From Datisca glomerata (taxonomy: Eukaryota > Streptophyta > Magnoliopsida > Cucurbitales > Datiscaceae), in NCBI GenBank assembly GCA_003255025.1, contig QANY01011382.1, forward strand, positions 186,001 through 250,000: a stretch of 64,000 bases of DNA, given 5' to 3'. The position numbers were made by a program, and so were the translations under genes. This document shows, one piece after another, positions 22,600-31,354 of this stretch. The notes beneath the pieces are model-generated. The model did no database searches. It was not told the origin of the DNA and was given only the letters and a program-made list of their open reading frames with translations. The stretch's first letter is position 1. Every line of letters starts with the position of its first letter.

Positions 22600-23260
22600 A
22601 CCTGCTACAGCATCCAATAAGTTATCCAAGGACCTTGGTTAACCTTTTCCAGACACAACTTAGTATAGGATCCTTATAGGAGCCCTATAGTACCTTACCA
22701 TCACCAGGCCTAACATACCATACATTGTCAATAGGTTAAGTAAGTTCTTTCACTACCCCACATCCATATACTGGAAGGGCTACATGATGTTGCTGGGATA
22801 CCTAAAAGACACAAAAAATGAGGTTCTGCTCCTTTAACCAGCACTTACTCTTCAACTCATATCGTTTAGTGATACTAATTGGCCAAGTTACCTAGATGGC
22901 AAGAGGTCAACCTATGGGTATGTAGTCTTCCTAAGGCCTAGTTTAATCTCGTGGTCTTCTAAAATGCAACATGTAATTGCTAGATCAAGCACTGAGTGAG
23001 TACATGGGTTTAACTCATGCAACAACAGAATTGGCTTGGTTATAGTCACTTTTGACAAAACTAAACATTCATTCAACTTCAATTCTAATTACCTTGGGTG
23101 ACAATGAAGGGACAACCTCTACTACATCTAATCTTGTCTCACATTTCAGGACAAAGCATGTAGAGGTAGACATTCATTTTGTAAGCAATAAAGTCCTCTC
23201 TTAGGTACTTGAAATTAGGTATGTGCCTTCACAAGATCAAATTGTTGACCTTCTCACCAA
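22600..23260 (+). pseudogene. Copia D RNase H remnant
   Basis: The piece SYLDGKRSTYGYVVFLRPSL, followed by ISWSSKMQHVIARSSTE, is the copia RNase H signature (about 22885-22998). Further on, DKACRGRHSF-like text and a QIVDLLTKPIS-like end (about 23237-23270) match the HVKxRHxxIDxHFVR and QxADxxTKPL motifs. Frameshifts and stops are present. Confidence 0.8.
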
Positions 23261-23325
23261 ACCTATCTCAAGAACACATTTTCAGTATTTCAAGGACAAG
23301 CTTCATGTGGGTGAAAACCCCATGA

Positions 23326-23337
23326 GCTTAAGGGGGT
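23326..23337 (+). other. Polypurine tract of copia D
   Basis: GAGCTTAAGGGGG directly precedes the 3' LTR start TGTTAAGGCT. The AAGGGGG run is the expected plus-strand primer. Confidence 0.8.
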
Positions 23338-23823
23338 TGTTAAGGCTACTAATCAACTTAAAGGAGTTTAGTGTGTTCTTGATATGATTATTAACGCCAT
23401 AGCTAAACCTAAGGAGAAACCAGCTTTACACTAACCATCGCTACCATCATCTTCTCTTCACTGACGTGCATGGTTTTCATGGTTGTTCATCTCAACATAC
23501 TTCACACAATCTCACCATTGTCAGCATAAGCTTTACACCTCAGCCTTCTCATTATCTCTCTCTCCCTCCCTCCCGCTCTCTCTCCCTCCCTCCCGCTCTC
23601 TCTCTCTGTCAGAATCTATTATACCATATTCCATTCAATGACAGCTAGGAACAAGAATAGGAGAGCATGAGGCTTATCACATGTAGTGCAACTAATTAAG
23701 ATTCTCTTGATTAGTTGCATCTTAATTAGGCATTAAGCTTTACTGTGTATTTGTAAGCTTCGCTTGTAATAATTGTGATGTAATTTTGGCCTTCATATTC
23801 GTAAGGAATTCAGAATTTAAACT
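23338..23823 (+). repeat. 3' LTR of copia D
   Basis: Begins TGTTAAGGCTACTAATCAAC and ends near AGAATTTAAAC. About 50 bp longer than the 5' LTR, mostly because of a pyrimidine minisatellite at 23555-23607 that is absent from the 5' copy. Confidence 0.9.
23555..23607 (+). repeat. Pyrimidine minisatellite with 20 bp unit
   Basis: CTCTCTCCCTCCCTCCCG is repeated twice in succession, then trails into CTCTCTCTCTCTG. The 5' LTR has only a short CTCTCTCT run at this place. Confidence 0.85.
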
Positions 23824-25048
23824 AAAAAAAGATAACAAGACCACTCCCTAATTTGAGAAAATCAAAGAGAAAAGAGAGAGAGAGATAGCACTGAGCAGTT
23901 CCTTTTTTATAGAAAACTAAAGAAAAAATAGTAATATTATCGTTGAGCGGTCCTCACGACTAGCAAGAAACATGCAGTTTGAAGCTATTAAACCTCATAA
24001 ACTCACGAGCAACAAGGAACCCTCTTTTATTATATCAAGACAAGTCCATTATTTGAATCTGTCATTTAAAGAGATGAAGAGTAGCTTGTTACTCACGCAC
24101 GGAAATAACGATGGCAAGAAAAGTGCAGTCACCGCTCGAATGTCTTTACTTCTAAGAAGTATTTGTTTTCCGTTAAAAGAGAAACTAAGGCTGCAGCTTG
24201 CTAAAACTTAAAAATATATAAGTCTAGTTTGAATTTTCGCCTATTAAATTTATAGATCATTACTTATTAACCATCGTGGTCAACATTTGTCAATTATTAG
24301 CTTTATATTGATTACATGAACGTGATTCGCTTCACAAGATGATATTGCACGAAAATCATTTGGCATCCATAGTGGAGCATGTATGTGCATGATATGCTGA
24401 TAAAATTTTCTAAGCCAATGTTGATCATTAGAGTGTTGATAAAATCTACTAAGCGGCCATGATGATCAGAGAGTGTTAATTTCTAAAGATTAAACTGGTA
24501 AGTTCAGTTACTAATTGGGTAAAATTACATTTTACTTATTTCTTTTCAAAAAAATACCCAACACAAGCACCTCTCTCTATTATGCATCTCTCCCTCCCTA
24601 AAGTTTGCTGTAAAATTATCAGTACTTCACCTCTAATCTGCTCTATCCTCCTTACCTTTCTCAATTTCAATTCCAATATCGCAAGCTTTTGTCCCTTCTT
24701 CCTTCTCTCTTATCCTAAGACCTTTATTCATTCATAGAAAGAAAGTAGAAGAAGAAGAATACATAAAGCTAATACTGAAAATGCTTCATTCTCATTACTT
24801 TAAGCTTGAGATAGAATATCATCTATATAGACAATAGCTTAGAGAGATTAATTACAGCTAATTTACCTAAGATAATTAGTTGGAGAAGATGATTAGAGCC
24901 AACACATGTAGCTCCCTCTCCTCTCGTTGATGCACAAGAAAATCAATGTAGTAACGATTTCTGATGCAATGATGAGGAGTAGATTTTAGTGAGCTGGTAA
25001 TGCACACATGAAGGGAGAGAGCAGATGCTGAGATGCCAGTGATGAAGA
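23824..25048. other. Spacer between two copia elements, no gene recognised
   Basis: An open frame at 23972-24211 has no recognisable motif. A GAGA run lies near 23873-23885. Nothing else can be supported. Confidence 0.35.
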
Positions 25049-26634
25049 TGTTGGGGTAATGCCCTCAAAATATGTGTATTGGCATTTTAATATGAAATTT
25101 CATGAAATTACATTTTTCTTATAATTGTGCTTTTAAATTATTGTTGAATAATCTATACAAATATCTGAAAAATTCATATTCATTAATGAGACTATAATAT
25201 TGTATTGGTACGAGAGGATTACGATAATAGATAATGAATAAAATTGTCAGCAACATATTAAAGTATAGAATCTTTAATGAATGGTTGCTAGTACGGTTCA
25301 CTAAGCATTCTAAATGCATGTGATCTAGATCCGGATCATTGATGTGGATAGACATCTTAGTGGATGTACTTTATATATGACAGAACCGCTGTGAATTAAT
25401 ATATTTATTAACTTAGCGTTGATCATAAAGATTTTATACACATCAATCTGATGATTATATGTAGATCAGTTTGAATCCTGAGTAGTCATTAACTCCTATA
25501 CATGTCTATTGGATTTTTTGAATCACTTGTTAAGGTTTTTTTGTGAAACAAGCTAGTAATTTTTATTTTGGAGATTCAGTGATATGGATGGCTGAGAATA
25601 TGATCCTACAAAATATGGAATCCAAGTTTTCTTAACAGATCGTACATCGGTTCCCTTAAGTGATAAATTAGAATTGAATGGTTATTGAGCTCATATTTAT
25701 AATACGATTATAAATTAGTCATTCACTAGTGAATCAATGATACTTAAGGAACAAAAGATAATTAAAACGGTAAAATGGTAATTTTGACCAAATCTAATTT
25801 GTGAATTAATAATTGGAGGACAAAATTACGTGAAATGACTATATTAATGGACTACACGAAGATACTCTGTAAATACATTCTATAACTTCTAAGAGTGCAA
25901 TTACATATTTATAGTGGAGTAATAATAGAATTATTTAATAAGATTATTTAATTAAAGAGTTCAATTAATAATCTAGTTTATTTAAACTTAAGATTATAGG
26001 TTCATGATCCCCAAGTCACATTTGTACTACGTAATTTAGGGTGTGAATATTTTAAGACATAAGAAAATGAGTGACTTGCAAAAAGAATTTCATTCTTGGG
26101 TAAATATATAATTATGAGATAACTATGTGTGATTGATTAATTAAGAATTAATTAATTGAATTATATATATATATATATAAATAATTATCGATTATTTTTT
26201 AATTATCGATAAGTGAGACAGAATATCTAATTTGTAAAAGTAAATAATTATAAATTATTATTAGATAATAATTTGAATCAACTAATTTGTTATTTATGAA
26301 ATAATAGATAAATTAGTTGATAGGGATAATCAGATATGTTAATTTTGAATTAACTGATATTTAGATATTTATCTAATTAAATAAATATTTAATTCACAGT
26401 AATTAACACGTGTCAATCACTGACTGGGTATCGAAAATTAGCATGGACTACTGTTGTGTCACGTAAATATTATTTTACGTCCCCACACACGTTTGATTAA
26501 ATATTATTTTCAGTTTATCCTTAAAAATCTTATATGCTATTATCTAAAAAATATACAGATATTATTTTAACGGCCTCAGTTGATGAATTAGTTCATTAAT
26601 CAATCAGTTCGTCAAAACTCAGATTGAGAACGCA
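25049..26634 (+). repeat. 5' LTR of copia A1
   Basis: Begins TGTTGGGGTAATGCCCTCAA and aligns throughout with the 3' LTR at 30154 (ATGGGGGTAACGTCCTCAAA). Shared landmarks include GATCTAGATC(C/T)GGATC-like motif, ATCAATCTGATGAT, GGACTACACGA and ATAATTATCGATTATTTTTT. The end is set at CGCA before the primer site. Confidence 0.88.
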
Positions 26635-26636
26635 GT

Positions 26637-26650
26637 TGGTGTCAGAGTGA
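26637..26650 (+). other. Primer binding site of copia A1
   Basis: TGGTGTCAGAGTGA follows the LTR within three bases; it resembles the initiator tRNA-Met type TGGTATCAGAGC. Confidence 0.8.
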
Positions 26651-28675
26651 TTTTTTTGTGATTAATAGTTAATCAAAACTCTGAAAGAATAATCATCGTA
26701 TTCTTTTAGAGTATTTGTCTCACTAAAATAATCATTCTCAGTAAATCTCTAAATCTCATGTGTTGGGTATATTTAGATAAAGAAAAAATATCTCTGAATT
26801 ATCCTACATGCCCACACATGTCCTAGTGCGTTGATGATTGACTTAAAAGATCTTGGTGTCAATCTCGAAGTCTGTTGTTCGTGAGAACGAAGGATCGTTA
26901 ATTCAGGTGCCGACACTGGAAATTCCGGTGCCGACACCGAAAATAGGATTTTCGGTGTTGGCTCCACCGACGAGCTCACCAGAAAAGTGGCAACGGTGGT
27001 GGAGCTGTCGTGTTTGACGGGGGAGGCCGGTGGCAGTGGTTGGCGGCTACTGGGGTTGGTCAGCGGTAGGAGAGTTCTATCGCTGGTGGCACTGATGCAC
27101 ATTTGGAGAAGTTTCGCAGAAATCCTAATAACAACTTACCCTATCACTGCAGAGTTTGATGATAATCCTAATTCTATCCATTATCTTTTAAATTTTAAAA
27201 TTAATGTAATTTTATAATTAATTTTTAATTTTTAATTTTATAAAAATTAAATATTAATTAATTAATTGAGATTGGCTAAGTTAAATTTAATAATTATAAA
27301 AGATAATTACAATTTTTAATTAAGAAAAATAGTTTTTCCTAATTAAAAGTTTTTTGTTCGAAACTTAAAGATTATGAAGATAGACATCAGGTGGAGAATG
27401 ATATATTTAGGAAATATGTAATCTTGAAGTTCTCTTTGTAATTTTATTTTTTTATTTCAAATGTTATAATTTAGAAATTCTCAATACTCACTCGATCCAT
27501 TATTATTTTATTTAATTTTTAAAAATGTTTATCGATATGATTGATAACATGACCATGCACTAGTCGATTACATAACATACATGAAACCCCACATAGTTTT
27601 ATTTCATCATACATCTCATCAGTAGAAACATGATTTATTAGGATTGTCCTAATATGTTTATATGAATTATTTTGAGAAATCAATTGCATATAAACTACTA
27701 GGTTTTAATTAGTTAAAACTTGATAATCACACCACTCTAAAGGCTATAGTAACCTTTAAAATAACTAACTTTAGTTAAAAAAAAGTTTTATTAAAGTTTT
27801 ATGAATATAATTAATTAGTTAATCTAAGCTCACTTAATTATGACTTAGGCTCTTTAGAAAGTTAAACGAACTTAGACCAATGAGATTGAATTAACTAGTT
27901 AATTTTACATTCATAGGGTTATATTTTAACTAGTAATTAATTGACTAGTTAAAATAAAAACACATCATCCAAAAATAGTGAGTGGAAGAAGGTTGACATG
28001 TCAATGTAACATATGGTCTTCATTATTAATACAACACCGTGAGGTACAATGAGGGTTTCGAGATGGCTTTGTTTTCATCCCCCTAAGGAAGGTTTCAAGC
28101 TCTATCAATATCAATGTTGGATTTCTTAAGAAGATAGGACTAAGTGATGTAGTTTAGTTTGGACCGACCCTACGGTGGCATATTCTAAATCAAGTCATGG
28201 AATCTGAAATAATGGGTTACACTCACAAAATCACAATTAAGCTTTCATGTGGATAATTGTGACTTGACCGAATAATCGATATCTTATTGGTAAAAGTCAA
28301 AATATGAGATATTTTAAGTTATAATTAATAAAAATGAGAATGTCTCATAGACAGTCTAATATTAATCTGACCGACCCTAAGGCGGCACATTAATTGTTAA
28401 GTTATTTTATCGTGGATTAGTAAATAATATATTTATATGTTTAATATGTTGCATTCATGCATCACAATTGCTTTCTGAATTCTGGATATTTATTTCAATT
28501 ATAATGAATTGTGTATGTTTTATGTTTAAGTTATTATTATGTCTACCATGTACAATCATATTACTGCTTTACTTGCATTTGAGAAATCGAACGATGATAA
28601 CTCTGAATTCTAGATATTTATTTCCATTATAATGAATTATGTATGCTTTATTTTTCAGTTATTATTATATCTATC
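26651..28675 (+). other. Long untranslated leader of copia A1 with a GC-rich island
   Basis: About 2 kb lie between primer site and gag start. Positions 26903-27095 are strikingly GC-rich (GGTGCCGACAC twice, GGTGGTGGAGCTG, GGGGTTGGTCAGCGG) in otherwise AT-rich DNA. A homologous island is in the leader of copia A2 (45665-45890). On the opposite strand both islands have an open frame (27102-26773, 109 codons; 45882-45664, 72 codons) with a similar start, MCISATSDRTLLP against MTTISTDDRTLPP. No known domain is recognised. The leader ends with TTTTTCAG 17 bases before the gag ATG. Confidence 0.6.
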
Positions 28676-28729
28676 ATGGGCAACCCTATTGCTGCTTTAC
28701 TTGCACTTGAGAATTTGAACGGTGATAAC
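28474..28729 (+). repeat. 128 bp tandem duplication over the gag start of copia A1
   Basis: TCTGAATTCTGGATATTTAT at 28474 and TCTGAATTCTAGATATTTAT at 28602 begin two copies of a 128 bp unit. Each copy contains the leader end, an ATG and the first codons of gag (MxNPI/MYNHI-like, then LLALE). The upstream copy has diverged and carries a TTTAAG instead of TTTCAG before its ATG. Confidence 0.85.
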
Positions 28730-29100
28730 TCTATAAGATGGAAACCCAACTCCAACATGTTACTAGTTTATGAGCATAATGTATTTATTCTTGCTGAAAA
28801 AATTCCTCACAGGCCTGCAGTCAATACTTGGATTATTGACACATGGGCTACCATTGGGGGTGAGGTAAACGTTACCGAGCAAAACCCTTCTCCTTTCATT
28901 GTCAGTAGTAACTAAAGGAAGAAGAAGAATGCTAAGGAAAAACCAAGAATAATAATGTAAAGAAATCCAAAAGGTCAGCCGATGGCGAGAAGAACAATAT
29001 TGACAACGATCTCGCAGGAAAATATTTTCATTGTGGGGTTGAAGGACAATGGAAGAGAAACTATAAGAAGTATCTCTCCAAGCTAATAAAGAAAGGTAAA
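28676..29100 (+). pseudogene. Shortened copia A1 gag with damaged zinc knuckle
   Basis: Starts MGNPIAALLALENLNGDNSI, the usual N-terminus of this copia group, and reads on to FILAEK. It then jumps to NTWIIDTWATIGG and a Lys-rich linker; the capsid middle of about 150-170 residues found in related gags (for example 57785-58520 here) is not present. A stop lies at about 28913. The CCHC knuckle near 29020-29070 reads YFHCGVEGQWKRNYKKY, with two of the cysteines changed to Tyr and the histidine to Gln. The same junction occurs in the copies at 47400 and 63206. Confidence 0.75.
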
Positions 29101-29109
29101 CATGATTTA

Positions 29110-29490
29110 CTTATACTTAAAACTTGTTTAGTGGAATATGATTTGTCATCATGGATACTGGATTCAAGAGATCATTAACCATGTATGTCCTTCTTTGCAT
29201 ATGCTTGATTCGTCAAGGGAGTTGGCTGATGACGAGGTCGTTATGAGAGTTGGCAGTGGTGCGCTTGTGTCAGTTAAAGTATTGGGGACAGTCCGTTTAC
29301 CATTTAAAAATAATTATTTAGTGTTGAACAATGTTTATTATATTCATGGTTTTTCGATGAATTTGATTTCTCTTTCACTTTTGTATGAACATTTATTTGA
29401 TGTTTCTTTTATTAATAAATAGTTTATTATTTCTAAGAATGATTCGATATTTGTGATGCTGAAGTTATAAAAGGATTGTACATGCTTAAA
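29110..29490 (+). pseudogene. Copia A1 protease remnant
   Basis: VEYDLSSWILDSRDH and then VMRVGSGALVSVKVLGTV, LPFKNNYLVLNNVYY and MNLISLSLLYEH follow the copia protease order W(I/V)xDSGATxH, MRVGxGxxVSAKAxGxV, FxNxxLxLxNVYxVP and NLISVSxLxxQ. The DSG active-site triplet reads DSR. The longest open part is 29138-29422. Confidence 0.8.
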
Positions 29491-29975
29491 CCGATTGAAC
29501 GCGCGTTAAATAATTCTGAATTATTTAAAGTAGCAAAACCTAAAAGTAACAAACGACAAATAGTTTCTCATGATGATGATAACACATATCTTTGGCATCT
29601 TAAGGTGACACATTAATCTAGATAGGTTAAACATATTAACAAAGTGTGGTGCTTTGAAAGAACTAAAAGTTAAAACTCTTATTGTTTGTGAATCCTGACT
29701 AGAGAGTAAAATGACCAAGAGACCTATCACTAGAAATGACCAAAGAGCCAAAGAACCATTTGAGCTAGTGCATAGTGATATCTGCGGATCGATCAATGTA
29801 CAAGCTAGAAGTGAGTATGAGTATTTTGTACTTTTATTGACGATTACTCAAGATATAGTTATACTTACCTAATGCAAAGAAAGTCTGAAACTTTTGGAAA
29901 GTTTAAAGACTTCAAAGCTGAAGTTGAAAAATAATTAGGTAAATCATTGAAAACCCTTCGATCAGATCGAGGTGA
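29490..29975 (+). pseudogene. Copia A1 integrase N-terminal remnant
   Basis: Pieces such as TYLWHLKV (zinc-binding HxxxH region), DDYSRYSYTYLMQRKSETF and SLKTLRSDRG mark the integrase zinc domain and the first half of the catalytic core. The frame is interrupted repeatedly. The sequence stops matching at the GGEY position, where the internal deletion begins. Confidence 0.8.
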
Positions 29976-29989
29976 TCTAACTGTTATGA

Positions 29990-30140
29990 AGATACCCTTC
30001 GATCATTATCTGGCTTTGACTGTTATGGACATATGTTGGATCAGAATCTGGCTGGCCCATTTACCGAGACACTTTCTGCGAAGATGTTTGAGTGTCATGT
30101 GTGAAACATGGGGTTGAGAGAGATGCGACATTTACTTTAG
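29990..30140 (+). pseudogene. Copia A1 RNase H C-terminal tail after internal deletion
   Basis: The text AGPFTETLSAKMFECHV, then MGLRDATFTLGQV, matches the copia polyprotein end NLADPFTKPLSxxxFxxHxxxMGLR. It is joined directly to the integrase core, so about 700 codons are missing. A duplicated motif (CCTTCGATCA at 29957-29966 and 29996-30005) lies at the junction. Confidence 0.75.
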
Positions 30141-30153
30141 GGCAAGTGATAGA
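30140..30153 (+). other. Polypurine-type tract of copia A1
   Basis: GGGCAAGTGATAGAT before the LTR corresponds to the CAAGTGGGAGAT tract common in this copia group, and to CCAAGTGGAAGAT at 61272-61286 in copia B. Confidence 0.6.
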
Positions 30154-31354
30154 TTATGGGGGTAACGTCCTCAAAGCACGTGTATTGACATTTTAATATG
30201 AAATTTAACAGAATTACAATTTTTCTTATAATCGTTCTTTTAAATTATTGTTAAATAGCTTACATAAATATCTGTAAATTCTATATTCATTAACGAGAAA
30301 ATGATTTTATATTAGTACGAGATGATTAAGATCATAGATAATGAATACAATTATCAGTAAAATATTAAATTATGAAATATTTAATGAATAGTTACTAGTA
30401 CGGATCACTAAACATTATGAATGTATGTGATCTAGATCTAGATCATTGATATTGATAGACATCTGAGTGAATGTACTTTATATAATAAGATTATATATGA
30501 GAGAACCAATGTTAATTAATATCTTTATTAACTTACTGTTTATCATAAATATTTAATACACATCAATCTGATGATCATTTGTAGATCTGTCTGAATCCTA
30601 AGTAGTCATAAACTCCCATACATATCTACTGGATCTTTTGATTCACCCGTTAAGATTTGTTTGTAAAACATGCTAGTGACTTTTATTTTGGAGATTCAGT
30701 GACATGCATGGCTGGAAACATGATCTTACAAGATTTGGAATCCAAGCATTCCTAATTGATCGTATATTGGTTCCTTTAAGTGTAAATCCTGAAACTGAAT
30801 AGTTCTTGAGCTCAAATTTATAATACGATTATGAATTAGTCATTCACTAGTGAATTGATGATATTTAAGGATCAATAGGTAATTAGATGAGTGAAATGAT
30901 AATTTTGACTAGTTATAATTTACGAAACAATAATTGGAGAACATAACTATATGAAATTATTATATCAATGGACTACACGAGAATACTCTGTGAATACATT
31001 TTATAATCTATAAGAGTGCAATTTCATATTTATAATGAAGTAATAATGAAATTAAGAAAAAAAGATTATTTAATTAAACAGTTTAATTAATAATCTAGTT
31101 TATTAGAGTTTAGGATTATAGTTCCATGATACCCAAGTCACCTCTGTACTATACAGTTTAGAATGTGAATATTAATTAATTAAATTATATATATATAAAT
31201 TTCAGAAATTATATATGTAAATAATTATCGATTATTTTTTTAATTATCGATAAGTGAGATAAAATATGTAATTTATAAAATTAGATAATTATAAATTATT
31301 ATTAAATAATAATTTAAATTAATTAAATATGTTATTTCTAAAATAATAGATAAA
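30154..31354 (+). repeat. 3' LTR of copia A1, truncated
   Basis: Matches 25049 to about 26317 of the 5' LTR and then stops at ATAGATAAATTAGTT; the following TTAAATTACTGCCATC is unrelated. The final part with the CAATCAGTTCGTC end is missing, so the right end was cut after insertion. Confidence 0.85.

Larger units (their letters stand above)
18509..23823 (+). mobile_element. Full-length degenerate Ty1/copia retrotransposon (family D)
   Basis: Two direct LTRs (18509-18942 and 23338-23823), a primer site matching initiator tRNA-Met, gag, protease, integrase, reverse transcriptase and RNase H in copia order, and a polypurine tract before the 3' LTR. All coding parts carry many stops and frameshifts. 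The LTRs differ by numerous substitutions and by a repeat expansion in the 3' LTR, so the insertion is old. No five-base target duplication is visible at the ends. The element runs parallel to copia A1 and upstream of it. Confidence 0.9.
25049..31354 (+). mobile_element. Internally deleted Ty1/copia retrotransposon A1
   Basis: LTR (25049-26634), primer site, long leader, short gag, zinc-knuckle remnant, protease, integrase start and the last codons of RNase H, then a polypurine tract and a 3' LTR (30154-31354) that lacks its last roughly 315 bp. Reverse transcriptase and most of integrase and RNase H are deleted at about 29975-30020. Coding pieces are broken. Two further gag-protease copies of the same family are at 45660-48258 and 63140-64000. 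Confidence 0.88.
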
